From the NCBI GenBank assembly GCA_020630295.1, contig JAHDBR010000025.1, forward strand, positions 1 to 32,769: DNA of 32,769 nucleotides, read 5' to 3'. The first letter of the stretch is position 1; the number at the start of each line of letters is the position of its first letter. Both the position numbers and the translations under genes were made by a program. Below are positions 16,959-24,785 of the stretch, in pieces. This DNA is from Sphingomonadaceae bacterium (GTDB lineage: Bacteria; Pseudomonadota; Alphaproteobacteria; Sphingomonadales; Sphingomonadaceae). The notes beneath the pieces are model-generated. The model was given only the letters and a program-made list of their open reading frames with translations. It was not told where the DNA came from and made no database searches.

Positions 16959-18035
16959 TCAGAATGCGCCGAGCAGCAGTAGCGCCTGCAAAAACAGGAT
17001 AATAATTATCCAGATAAACACGCTGAGCGCCAACAGCCGCCACAGCGCGCCAAAGCGGCCTAGCTGGTAAGTTCCGCGAAGCTGTTTGTAGAGGTGGATT
17101 GGCGGGATCAGGACCACGGCCGCAAACACCCATGGCCCGCCGATGGGTGACGCGGCGATTAGCGATGCGGTGATAAACAGCAACGACACAAAAGAGATCG
17201 AATAGGTTACGAAGATCGCGTGATCATAGGCCCTGAACTGGCGGCGGAATGCAAATATTAGCCACACGAAAGGAACCGATATCGGGATCAGCAGCCAGCT
17301 GAATTTATACGCGTTTGCCTGTAATTTATAGAGCATCAAGCCCGGGTTCTGCTGCCATTTCTTGATGATGCCTTTGTCCAGCGCATCAAAGCCTGTGACT
17401 TTAAAATCGGGATCGCGCGCCATTGCGCCGGTAAAGCTCTTGCCGGTGGTGACACCATTGAGGGCCGCTCTGGCCTGGACAAGTTCCTCGTCCAGGCGCT
17501 CTTTCTCCGGATCGCCCGGTTCCAATTCGGCAAGCTGTTTTTCCAGATCAACGACTTGCCCGCGAATTTCCTTTTCCGCGCTGGCCATACCCTGCGCGAT
17601 GTCCTCGCTCCCCTCAATGTCGCTGGGGACGCTCAGGCCGACAATCTGGAACACCGCAAACATGGCGAACACGCCAAACAGGAACATCGCCATCGGGCTG
17701 ACAAACTTTGCACGTTCGCCATCAATATAGCGGCGGGTGAGCTGGCCGGGTTTGAGAGTGAGCAGCGGCAGAGTGCGCCAGAATTTTCCGTCGAGATGCA
17801 GCACGCCGTGGATCAGATCATGCCCGAGCGCCGATAGCGTCCGGCGCACCTGCACCTTTTGCCCGCAACTCTGACAAAAATTGCCCAACGGGTCCGCACC
17901 GCAATTCAGGCAAGAACCGCCCGCATTTTTGGTCAGTGCCGCGCCGCCATGGTCCGGTTCCAACGCACGCGCTGCCGCGCTGCCTGTTACCAAATCGCCT
18001 ACTGCGCCCGAAATGTCGCCCAAATCCCCGCTCAT
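16959..18035 (-). CDS. DUF3667 zinc-ribbon membrane protein
   Basis: This 358-residue integral membrane protein is of the DUF3667 type. The N-terminal region has a zinc-ribbon pair, CLNCGADPLGNFCQSCGQ (C42, C45, C54, C57). LDGKFWRTLPLLTLKPGQLTRRYIDGERAKFVSPMAMFLF follows, the family core leading into the first helix (about 113-134). A charged coiled-coil-like insert (about 150-195, EKEIRGQVVDLEKQLAELE onward) probably extends into the periplasm or cytosol before four C-terminal helices (about 245-358). Its function is not established to my knowledge. It is 45 bases downstream of the ParA gene on the same strand and converges on ftsH. Family assignment rests on the Cys pattern and core. Confidence 0.82.
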   Translation of the reverse strand: MSGDLGDISGAVGDLVTGSAAARALEPDHGGAALTKNAGGSCLNCGADPLGNFCQSCGQKVQVRRTLSALGHDLIHGVLHLDGKFWRTLPLLTLKPGQLTRRYIDGERAKFVSPMAMFLFGVFAMFAVFQIVGLSVPSDIEGSEDIAQGMASAEKEIRGQVVDLEKQLAELEPGDPEKERLDEELVQARAALNGVTTGKSFTGAMARDPDFKVTGFDALDKGIIKKWQQNPGLMLYKLQANAYKFSWLLIPISVPFVWLIFAFRRQFRAYDHAIFVTYSISFVSLLFITASLIAASPIGGPWVFAAVVLIPPIHLYKQLRGTYQLGRFGALWRLLALSVFIWIIIILFLQALLLLGAF

Positions 18036-18080
18036 TCGGTTACCGTAATACGGAGCGAAGGATAGGTCGAGGGGGCAGCT

Positions 18081-18815
18081 TCAGGCGATCGCCGCCAATT
18101 TCCGTTCGATGGCCCGCCACAATCTGGCGAAACTGACCGAGGCCGTGGAGCGGGGCGCGAAGATACCTGCGGGCAACTGGCGAACGGCACATTGTTCAGC
18201 TGCGCTTGAAAACGGAATGGCTGGCCAGTCCGGTGCCGCATCGCGGGCTTCCCGGTGGAGCGTGCGGCGCATATCGAGCATCGACAGCACAGGCAGTATT
18301 GGCGGGTGCCGGAAGGTAGCAGCCTTCATCTCGTGCTGGACCTGCGCAAAGGCGCGCGTGGACAATGGTGACGGCGGAAGCGGCACAATTACCAGATCGG
18401 CCGCCCGCATGATCTGCGCGCTCAATTCATTCATCACCGGCGGGCAATCCAGGATAATACGGTCATAGTCGCGCTGCAGCCCCGCGCCGATTTTCGACAG
18501 GAGTTTGCGTTTGCCTGTCTTGGCCAAAATGCGCCCGATTTTGCGCAGACTTTCGTCGCCGGGCAGCACATCCAGCCGGTCGTGAGCCGTGTTGCGGATG
18601 ATATCTGCGGCTTTGAGGCGTCCGGTAAACAGCCCGTCAGCATGTTTGTGCTTCTTCGGTTCGACATTCAGCAAATAGCCGCCACCGCCGGATGGATCGA
18701 GATCCCACAGCAATGTCTCACGCCGCGATATGGCAGACGCGCACCATGCGAGATTGGCCGACAAAGTGGTTTTGCCGACCCCGCCTTTCACGCTGTAAAT
18801 TGCGATAATCGCCAT
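18081..18815 (-). CDS. Orphan ParA-family ATPase
   Basis: This is a P-loop ATPase of the ParA/MinD superfamily, 244 residues. The deviant Walker A KGGVGKTT is at 10-17. The switch region has WDLDPSGGGG (about 37-46) and the Walker B-like stretch RIILDCPP follows near residue 120. No parB or centromere-like repeats are adjacent, and the host's own parAB should be elsewhere, so the cargo is unknown. The C-terminal third is basic (RTLHREARDA, LWRAIERKLAAIA), consistent with non-specific DNA binding. It is downstream of rpoZ, separated by that gene's terminator, and upstream of DUF3667. A role in positioning a protein complex or in a regulatory pathway are both possible. Confidence 0.88.
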   Translation of the reverse strand: MAIIAIYSVKGGVGKTTLSANLAWCASAISRRETLLWDLDPSGGGGYLLNVEPKKHKHADGLFTGRLKAADIIRNTAHDRLDVLPGDESLRKIGRILAKTGKRKLLSKIGAGLQRDYDRIILDCPPVMNELSAQIMRAADLVIVPLPPSPLSTRAFAQVQHEMKAATFRHPPILPVLSMLDMRRTLHREARDAAPDWPAIPFSSAAEQCAVRQLPAGIFAPRSTASVSFARLWRAIERKLAAIA

Positions 18816-18858
18816 GCTGCTTCGCTGCGTAGTTTCTTAAGTATGTGACCTGAAATGC

Positions 18859-18885
18859 AAAAGGCCGCCCCGTCAAGGAGCGGCC
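18859..18885 (-). terminator. Intrinsic terminator after rpoZ
   Basis: Read on the minus strand, GGCCGCTCC and GGGGCGGCC pair over nine bases (one wobble) around a TTGAC loop (stem 18863-18885), then TTTT (18862-18859). It stands 39 bases past the rpoZ stop and before the ParA start. Confidence 0.85.
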
Positions 18886-18924
18886 CTTATGATGTCCCGC
18901 ACAGGGAACAATGCCAGCTAGCAA

Positions 18925-19269
18925 TTAGCCGTCGTAATCGGCACCGATTGATGTCGAACGGGTGGGCGCGGATGCGGTAATGCGCAGCGCCTCTGCCGAT
19001 TGGCTGAGTGAGGAAACCTCATCCGCTTCGTCTTCATCATCCGGCAGAATTTTCTGCAGCCCGGTGATGACGCTTTCTTTCAGATCTTTCGGCTTAATCG
19101 TTTGCTCTGCGACTTCGCGCAGGGCGACAACCGGGTTCTTGTCCCGGTCACGATCGAGTGTCAGTTCTGCACCGCCCGAAATCTCGCGCGCACGCTGCGC
19201 AGCAAGCAGGACAAGGTCAAAACGGTTTGGAACTTTGTCGACGCAATCTTCGACGGTAACGCGCGCCAT
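18925..19269 (-). CDS. rpoZ: RNA polymerase omega subunit
   Basis: The omega subunit assists assembly of core RNA polymerase and binds near beta-prime. It has 114 residues from the ATG at 19269, with GGAG five bases before it; the frame continues further upstream without a plausible start. The N-terminus [30 protein letters not shown] is the conserved omega core. [12 protein letters not shown] (about 46-57) is the second conserved helix. The acidic C-terminal tail ([19 protein letters not shown] onward) is variable in the family. The gene has its own promoter-like sequence (19307-19335) and terminator (18859-18885), so it is probably monocistronic. Confidence 0.96.
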   Translation of the reverse strand: MARVTVEDCVDKVPNRFDLVLLAAQRAREISGGAELTLDRDRDKNPVVALREVAEQTIKPKDLKESVITGLQKILPDDEDEADEVSSLSQSAEALRITASAPTRSTSIGADYDG

Positions 19270-19306
19270 GGGCACTCCGATAAATCTAGAGTTCTGGAAA
19301 AGGCCG

Positions 19307-19335
19307 CAATTACGGCGGACCTGCCTGAGAGTCAA
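19307..19335 (-). promoter_or_regulatory. Putative rpoZ promoter
   Basis: On the minus strand TTGACT (19335-19330) and TAATTG (19312-19307) are spaced by 17 bases, and CTTGACT is shared with the putative rpmJ promoter. The -10 ends 37 bases before the rpoZ ATG. Confidence 0.6.
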
Positions 19336-19450
19336 GGATTTGCGCGGGGTTGGAACCGCGCCCAATCATGCGCATATATATATGGCGTCACATAGTGCGA
19401 AGCCGGTCAGACACGGCAGCGTATCAGAACAATCGAAAGCGGGTGCAATT

Positions 19451-20641
19451 ATGGCGGAGGAAGTAGAGCGACCAACTGCCACTGATCCGTCGCAATATAC
19501 CGATTCGGAAACGTTTTCAGTGGAAGCGCAAGGGCACGACCTGACTTTCTACCCGTCGGGTGCGGACCGGCTGGACCAGCTTGTGAAGACTATCGGCGAT
19601 GCGCAGGAATCGCTGAGAATGTTCTACTACATGTTTCAGGAAGACGAAGCCGGTACGCGGGTGCGCGATGCCATCGCCGAAGCTGCCGGGCGCGGTGTGA
19701 CAGTCAGTTTGCTGATCGACCGGTTTGGCACCGATGCGCCGGATGAATTCTTCGATCCGATTGTCGAGAATGGCGGCCACTTTGGAGTGTTCAGCAAGAA
19801 AAAGACGCGCCGCTATCTGATCCGCAACCACCAGAAAATTTGCATTGCGGACGAGAGGGTCGCGATGGTTGGCGGCTTTAATGTGTCGGATAATTACTTC
19901 GCTCCGCCATGCGAAAATGGCTGGTGTGATCTGGGATGCCGGATGACCGGCCCTGTGGTCGATGATTTGCTGCGCTGGTATGACCAACTGCGCGAATATT
20001 CGGCTGATGATGATGCGCAGTACCGCGCCGTGCGCAAGCTGATCAAGGATTGGGACCCAGGTGACGGACCTGTGCAGTTGACGCTTGGCGGCCCCACACG
20101 GTCATCCAGCAATTGGGCCCGCCGGGTGAAGTCCGATCTGGTCCATGCCAAGCGGCTCGATATGGCCATGGCCTATTTCTCGCCGCCGCGGAGCTTCCGC
20201 CGGCTGATCCGCCGGATTGCGAGGCGCGGCAAAGTGCGCCTGATGATGGCGGGCAAATCAGATAATCAAACGACTATCGCCGCCGCGCGTGCGACATACC
20301 GCCAAACGCTGAAGGCAGGCGGCGAGATTTACGAATTTCAGCCGTGCAAGCTGCATAAGAAGCTGATCGTCATCGATGACATTACCTATTTTGGAAGCGC
20401 CAATTTCGATCATCGGTCGATCCGGCTGAATCTGGAATTGATGTTCCGGTTCGAAGATGCCGGTCTGGCGGACCGGATGCGGCAACATATTGACGAGATG
20501 ACAGAAGCCGCGCTGAAGGTAACGCCTGAATATCACCGCACACATAGCAGCCTGTGGAACCGGTTCAAATGGTGGCTCGGCTGGACGATGGTATCGACCG
20601 TCGATTACACTGTCGCCCGGCGGCTGAACGTCGATGCGTGA
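19451..20641 (+). CDS. Phospholipase D / cardiolipin synthase-like protein
   Basis: Probably makes or remodels phospholipids by phosphatidyl transfer. It has 396 residues from the ATG at 19451; an alternative ATG at 19382 is in frame, and neither has a strong Shine-Dalgarno. Both HKD motifs are complete: H127-x-K129-x4-D134 (NHQKICIAD) followed by GGFNVSDNYF, and H302-x-K304-x4-D309 (LHKKLIVID) followed by GSANFDHRS. Unlike classic ClsA there are no N-terminal transmembrane helices, so it resembles ClsB/ClsC or a generic PLD-family protein that binds the membrane peripherally. A tryptophan-rich patch near the C-terminus (SLWNRFKWWLGWTMV) could be that contact. It is divergent from rpoZ and ends nine bases from the convergent dnaB stop. 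Confidence 0.88.
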   Translation: MAEEVERPTATDPSQYTDSETFSVEAQGHDLTFYPSGADRLDQLVKTIGDAQESLRMFYYMFQEDEAGTRVRDAIAEAAGRGVTVSLLIDRFGTDAPDEFFDPIVENGGHFGVFSKKKTRRYLIRNHQKICIADERVAMVGGFNVSDNYFAPPCENGWCDLGCRMTGPVVDDLLRWYDQLREYSADDDAQYRAVRKLIKDWDPGDGPVQLTLGGPTRSSSNWARRVKSDLVHAKRLDMAMAYFSPPRSFRRLIRRIARRGKVRLMMAGKSDNQTTIAAARATYRQTLKAGGEIYEFQPCKLHKKLIVIDDITYFGSANFDHRSIRLNLELMFRFEDAGLADRMRQHIDEMTEAALKVTPEYHRTHSSLWNRFKWWLGWTMVSTVDYTVARRLNVDA

Positions 20642-20650
20642 CTTGGCGGT

Positions 20651-22180
20651 TCAGCCGATAGAGCTATCGTAATTTGCGCGCGGATCATCATCCGCCAAGT
20701 CGGAGAACTTGGTAATGCGCGCCTCGAACTTCATCCGCACCTTACCCGTTGAACCGTGACGCTGTTTGGCCACCACCAGCTCCGCCAATCCGAATACCTG
20801 TTCCATTTCCTGCATCCATGCGGTGTAGGCTTCATGCACATTCTGGTCGTCGGTTTCGACCGGCCTTTTGGGTTCCTTGGATGCCACGTAATAATCTTCG
20901 CGGTAGACGAACCAGACCATATCCGCGTCCTGCTCGATAGAGCCGGACTCGCGCAGATCGGACAGCATCGGTGTCTTGTCTTCGCGTTGTTCGACCGCAC
21001 GGCTCAACTGGGAGAGCGCGATTACCGGAACTTCCAGCTCCTTCGCCAAGGTTTTCAGACCCCGGCTAATTTCGGAGATTTCATTCACGCGGTTATCGTT
21101 CGCCCGGCCCGAACCCTGCAGCAATTGCAGGTAATCGACCACAATCAGCCCGATGTCATGTTTGCGCTTCAGCCGGCGTGCGCGGGTGCGTAGCGCGGCA
21201 ATAGTCAGCGCCGGCGTATCATCGATATAGAGCGGCAATTCGGCCAGCCGCTGGCTCGCAAAGCTCAATTGCTGGAAATCCTCGCGGCTGATCTTACCCA
21301 TCCGCAAGGCTTCCGAAGAAATCGCTGCCTGTTCTGACAGGATACGCGTGGCCAGCTGGTCCGCGCTCATCTCCAGACTGAAGAATGCGACCGGCGCGCC
21401 CACAGTGTCTTCAATTCCGTCAGCCTGATCGCGCAGAAACCGGTCCGCGCAATTGAAAGCAATATTGGTAACCAGCGATGTTTTACCCATGCCCGGACGG
21501 CCAGCGAGGATAATCAAATCCGAATCGTGCAGCCCGCCGATCTTCTGGTTGATGCTGGTCAGGCCCGTCGTCTTGCCCGAGATGTTGCCGCCCGAATTGA
21601 TCGCAGATTCGATCATACCGAGCGCTTTTTGCGAGGCCGTGCTGAATGATGATGCCTCGTTCTGTCCTGCAGCGCCTTCGGCCACTTTGAACAAAGATGC
21701 CTCGGCCTCTTCGATTTGCTGCATCGGCGCGACATCTTCCGATGTGTCGAGCGCGCCCTCAACCAGTGTCCGGCCCACGGTGACCAATTCGCGCAATAGC
21801 GCCAGATCGTAAATCTGTTCGGCCAGTTCGCGCGGAGCGAGCAGGCCCTGACCATCTGCGGTCAGCCTGGCCAGATAGGTGATACCGCCCAGCTCTTTCA
21901 GCGCCTCGTCAGCTTCAAAATATGGCTTCAGCGTCACCGGAGTGACTACGGCATTGCGGTCCAGCAAGGTCAGGACACGTTCGTACACCCGCTGGTGCAC
22001 CGGTTCGAAGAAGTGGTCCGCACGAATCGGGGTTTGCAATTCCTCAATCACGCGGTTGTCGATCAGCACCGCGCCCAAGAACGCAGCCTCCGCCTCTATA
22101 TTCGCAGGAAGCGAACGCCCCACAGGCGTTGCGGAAGCAGAATCAGTATCGGGGCGCACAAGAAGGTCTTCATCGGACAT
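20651..22180 (-). CDS. dnaB: Replicative DNA helicase DnaB
   Basis: Hexameric 5'-3' helicase that unwinds DNA at the replication fork. It has 509 residues. The N-terminal DnaB domain (about 22-125, with LPANIEAEAAFLGAVLID) is followed by a linker and the RecA-like motor (about 200-495). Walker A GRPGMGKT is at 227-234, FFSLEMSADQLATRI follows (267-280) and LIVVDYLQLL is the Walker B strand. DKTPMLSDLRESGSIEQDADMVWFVYRE is the conserved arginine-finger region. There is no intein at the usual insertion points. An imperfect DnaA box lies about 80 bases upstream (22259-22267). The first ATG has no clear Shine-Dalgarno, but the N-terminal sequence fits the family. Confidence 0.97.
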   Translation of the reverse strand: MSDEDLLVRPDTDSASATPVGRSLPANIEAEAAFLGAVLIDNRVIEELQTPIRADHFFEPVHQRVYERVLTLLDRNAVVTPVTLKPYFEADEALKELGGITYLARLTADGQGLLAPRELAEQIYDLALLRELVTVGRTLVEGALDTSEDVAPMQQIEEAEASLFKVAEGAAGQNEASSFSTASQKALGMIESAINSGGNISGKTTGLTSINQKIGGLHDSDLIILAGRPGMGKTSLVTNIAFNCADRFLRDQADGIEDTVGAPVAFFSLEMSADQLATRILSEQAAISSEALRMGKISREDFQQLSFASQRLAELPLYIDDTPALTIAALRTRARRLKRKHDIGLIVVDYLQLLQGSGRANDNRVNEISEISRGLKTLAKELEVPVIALSQLSRAVEQREDKTPMLSDLRESGSIEQDADMVWFVYREDYYVASKEPKRPVETDDQNVHEAYTAWMQEMEQVFGLAELVVAKQRHGSTGKVRMKFEARITKFSDLADDDPRANYDSSIG

Positions 22181-22258
22181 GGCGGTTCAATGCGCCCGAA
22201 CGGCCCGCCAAGACAAGGGCGTTTTGCAAAAATAGGATGCGCGATTGCCTCACCTGCT

Positions 22259-22267
22259 TGTGGATAG
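22259..22267 (-). promoter_or_regulatory. DnaA-box-like site upstream of dnaB
   Basis: On the minus strand the site reads CTATCCACA, one base from the consensus TTATCCACA. It lies in the 147-base gap between divergent dnaB and UPF0262. A single 9-mer with a mismatch is weak evidence. Confidence 0.25.
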
Positions 22268-22327
22268 TGGGGATGATATCGGAAACGCTTGCGGTGCCCC
22301 CCGTGCATCTGCGAAAGCGGCTGGACC

Positions 22328-22825
22328 ATGTCAGCCGAAAATGCATCCAAATGGCGCATCGCCAAGATCGATCTCGATGAAGATACGATCCTGTGGCGTA
22401 ATGCGGATGTCGAACAGGAACGGCGCGTGGCAATCTTTGATCTGATTGATGAAAACACTTTCAAACCTCTGCGGCTGGTCGAAAACGGGCATGACGGACC
22501 GTTTAATCTGAAGCTGGGCGTGCAGGACGGACGGCTGGCGATGGAAATTGGCGTTGCGGGTTCGGATATTGCCGAAACGCTTATTCTCGGACTGGCGCGT
22601 TTCCGCCGTCCGATCCGCGAATATTTTGCCATCTGTGACAGCTATTATCAGGCCATCCGCAAGGCCACTCCGGCAGAGATCGAAACAATCGATATGGCGC
22701 GGCGCGGCGTACATAATGGCGCGGCGGAACTGCTGCAGGAACGGCTGGAGGGCAAAGTCGAAACCGATTTCGCCACTGCGCGGCGGCTGTTCACGCTGAT
22801 CTGCGTGCTCCACATCAAAGGCTGA
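22328..22825 (+). CDS. UPF0262 family protein
   Basis: This 165-residue protein of the UPF0262 family is, as far as I know, essentially restricted to alphaproteobacteria; its function is not established. The start is the ATG at 22328 (MSAENASKWR), since the frame further left encodes an unlikely Cys/Pro-rich leader. Conserved family blocks are visible: DTILWRNADVEQERRVAIFDLIDENTF (about 18-44), RLAMEIG (about 76-82), LGLARFRRPIREYFAICDSYYQAIR (about 94-118) and IETIDMARRGVHNGAAELLQERL (about 124-146). It has no signal peptide or membrane segment. It is seven bases upstream of the GH25-like gene on the same strand, then cdd, so the three probably share a transcript. Confidence 0.88.
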   Translation: MSAENASKWRIAKIDLDEDTILWRNADVEQERRVAIFDLIDENTFKPLRLVENGHDGPFNLKLGVQDGRLAMEIGVAGSDIAETLILGLARFRRPIREYFAICDSYYQAIRKATPAEIETIDMARRGVHNGAAELLQERLEGKVETDFATARRLFTLICVLHIKG

Positions 22826-22832
22826 AACAAAG

Positions 22833-23534
22833 ATGGCACGCAAAAGGAAACAATTGGGGTGGGGCTGGCGCATTCTTGCGCTGCTCGCATTGGTCGCGGC
22901 AGGTGCGGGGCTGTATATCTGGTGGGAGGTTCAGCACTGGACGCCGCCAGAGGATGCCTATCCCGATCAAGGCATATTCATCAGTGCAGAAAACGGTCTG
23001 GTCAATTTCAATACGTTGGCTGCATTGGGCGGCAGCTTTGCCTATCTGCAGGCGAGCAGCGGCACCGAAGGCAAGGATGACCGGTTCGCCCGCAATCTGA
23101 CCGCCGCGCAGGATGCGGGCCTGCAAGCGGGTGCCGTACATATGTTTGACCCGTGCGTTCTGGCGGACGGGCAATCGGCCAATTTCGTAACCATGGTTCC
23201 GCGGGGCGGCGATTTTCTGCCGCCGGTTATCGCGCTGCATGATCTGGCCGATAGCTGCGAGAAACGGGTAAGCGATGCGGCGGTCGAAAGCGAGCTGATG
23301 ACGCTGATCAACCAGATCGAGAACCATACGGGCAAGCCGGTGATCCTGAAAATCACGCCGGAGTTTGAAGCCGCCTATAATATGTCAGGCAAGCTGGAGC
23401 GGAATTTGTGGGTCAACCGCACCCGTTTCGCGCCAACCTATGCGAAACGGCCCTGGCTGCTTTGGAGCGCCAATGAAGAACTCGAAAGCGCGGCGGCTGA
23501 ATTGCCGGTCGAATGGGTAGTGGTTCAGCCGTAA
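22833..23534 (+). CDS. GH25-fold protein lacking catalytic acids
   Basis: This 233-residue protein has a short basic N-terminus, one transmembrane segment (about 12-31) and an extracytoplasmic domain resembling glycoside hydrolase family 25 (Chalaropsis-type lysozymes). The family framework is readable: GIFISAENG (47-55), SFAYLQASSGTEGKDDRFARNLTAAQDAGLQAGAVHMF (68-105), ANFV (116-119), FLPPVIALHD (128-137) and RPWLLWSANEE. The acids expected in GxDVS and in the DxE of PPVLDxE are replaced by F49, A134 and H136. A muramidase is therefore unlikely and a peptidoglycan-binding role is more plausible. Seven bases separate it from UPF0262 upstream; cdd follows after a short gap. Confidence 0.75.
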   Translation: MARKRKQLGWGWRILALLALVAAGAGLYIWWEVQHWTPPEDAYPDQGIFISAENGLVNFNTLAALGGSFAYLQASSGTEGKDDRFARNLTAAQDAGLQAGAVHMFDPCVLADGQSANFVTMVPRGGDFLPPVIALHDLADSCEKRVSDAAVESELMTLINQIENHTGKPVILKITPEFEAAYNMSGKLERNLWVNRTRFAPTYAKRPWLLWSANEELESAAAELPVEWVVVQP

Positions 23535-23558
23535 GAGTGTGGCCGTAGGAGTGTGATG

Positions 23559-23963
23559 ATGAGCGATGATCAATTGATAGCAGCGGCCCGCGATGCGGCG
23601 GCGCATTCCTATTCCCCCTATTCCAATTTTGCGGTGGGCGCTGCGCTGCGCTTCGCCGATGGCAGCGTGGTCACCGGTACGAATATCGAGAATGCCAGTT
23701 ACGGGCTGGCATTATGCGCGGAAACTGTCGCGGTTTCCAAAGCGATGGCGGCCGGTATGCGCGGCGGCTTGGAAGCTGTCGCGGTTACAGGGCCGGGCAC
23801 TGACCCGATTACCCCGTGCGGCCGCTGCCGTCAGGTGCTCAACGAACTGGCGCAATTGGGCGGTACCGATCCCGACATTCTGTGTGTCGGACCGGATAGC
23901 GTGAAACGGGTCAAGCTGTCAGTTCTGCTGCCCGAAGCATTCGGGCCGGCCAGTCTGACTTAG
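23559..23963 (+). CDS. cdd: Cytidine deaminase
   Basis: Deaminates cytidine and deoxycytidine to uridine and deoxyuridine for pyrimidine salvage. It is the small, tetrameric, zinc-dependent type: 134 residues from the ATG at 23559. That start is chosen because AGGAG (23547-23551) then sits seven bases away; GTG 23553 and ATG 23556 are too close. Active-site motifs are NIENASYGLALCAET (42-56), with C53 as zinc ligand and E55 as proton shuttle, and PCGRCRQVL (86-94), with C87 and C90 as the other ligands. It is the last gene of the plus-strand run UPF0262, GH25-like, cdd, and ends nine bases before the convergent DUF4197 stop. Confidence 0.96.
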   Translation: MSDDQLIAAARDAAAHSYSPYSNFAVGAALRFADGSVVTGTNIENASYGLALCAETVAVSKAMAAGMRGGLEAVAVTGPGTDPITPCGRCRQVLNELAQLGGTDPDILCVGPDSVKRVKLSVLLPEAFGPASLT

Positions 23964-23972
23964 GCTGTTGAC

Positions 23973-24656
23973 CTAGAATATGCCTTTGAGAATTTTTCCG
24001 ACTGTATCGGCCGGATTGTCGCGCAGAGATGATTCCTCGCGGCCCATATAGGTGAATATCCCGTCCAGCCCCTGATCGGTTACGGTCTTGCTCATCCCGT
24101 CACGGCTCAGACCGGCTTGGCGGATGAAGCTGTGTTGCTGGCTGAGGCTGTCCAATTGCCGGAAGGCGCCAAAATCGCCGAGTGCGCTATCGATTAGGGG
24201 CCGCAGCTTGGCGTGAAGATCATCATTGGCACTGCGGCGCAAATATTGCGTACCGCCGGTGCTTTCCCGCACGATGCCGGGCACATCGCTGAACGAAATA
24301 TCGTTGATCGCGCTGCGGAAGATCGGCTTTGCTTCTCCGGCTGCGGCGCTGGCGGCGTCATTGATTGTCCGCGTCAGTCCGCCTGTGATGCCCAGACGGT
24401 CAGCGGCGCCAAGCAGCGAGCCGAACAGACCCTTTGGCTTGCCAATGAATGGCAGGCCGATGCGCACGTCTTCATCATTGTAATAGCCATTCGGCGCGGA
24501 CAGTTTGTTCAACGCATTGTCAGACGCGTTGCCGAGGATGCTCCCCAAGCCGAGACCTTGTGCCTGTGCCGCCGAAGCGAACGGGAGCAGCGCCGCGCTT
24601 GCAGCCGCACCGATTATCATCCTGCGCCGGTCAATTCCGTATTGCGTGTCCGCCAT
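23973..24656 (-). CDS. DUF4197 exported protein, Tat-like signal
   Basis: This 227-residue exported protein matches the DUF4197 pattern in KPIFRSAINDISFSDVPGIV (about 110-129) and STGGTQYLRRSANDDLHAKLRPLIDSALGDF (about 132-162). The N-terminus GIDRRRMIIGAAASAALLPFASAAQAQG has three arginines before a moderately hydrophobic core and AQA cleavage, looking like a twin-arginine signal. GGGAG seven bases before the ATG at 24656 supports starting there, which keeps the arginines; starting at M13 would lose them. Function is unknown. It is the last of a minus-strand group with an unknown exported protein 129 bases upstream. Confidence 0.82.
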   Translation of the reverse strand: MADTQYGIDRRRMIIGAAASAALLPFASAAQAQGLGLGSILGNASDNALNKLSAPNGYYNDEDVRIGLPFIGKPKGLFGSLLGAADRLGITGGLTRTINDAASAAAGEAKPIFRSAINDISFSDVPGIVRESTGGTQYLRRSANDDLHAKLRPLIDSALGDFGAFRQLDSLSQQHSFIRQAGLSRDGMSKTVTDQGLDGIFTYMGREESSLRDNPADTVGKILKGIF

Positions 24657-24785
24657 CTCTGCTCTCCCGATTAGTCATTCTGTCGACTGCAGGAATACCA
24701 GACAGAAGCCCGCAAGGTAAGGCGGCGCTGCAAGCTTTTACAATGCTGGCGCAATGGTGAATGGCGGGTTGTTGATCGATGGGTA

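Noticed and set aside
18081-18815. Plasmid partition locus
   Set aside because: ParA stands alone without parB or repeats, amid chromosomal housekeeping genes (rpoZ, dnaB, ftsH).
22331-22873. 180-codon minus frame opposite UPF0262
   Set aside because: The plus-strand product matches UPF0262 along its length, so the minus frame is a by-product.
22833-23534. Functional GH25 lysozyme or prophage endolysin
   Set aside because: Catalytic acids are replaced, and there are no holin or other phage genes nearby.
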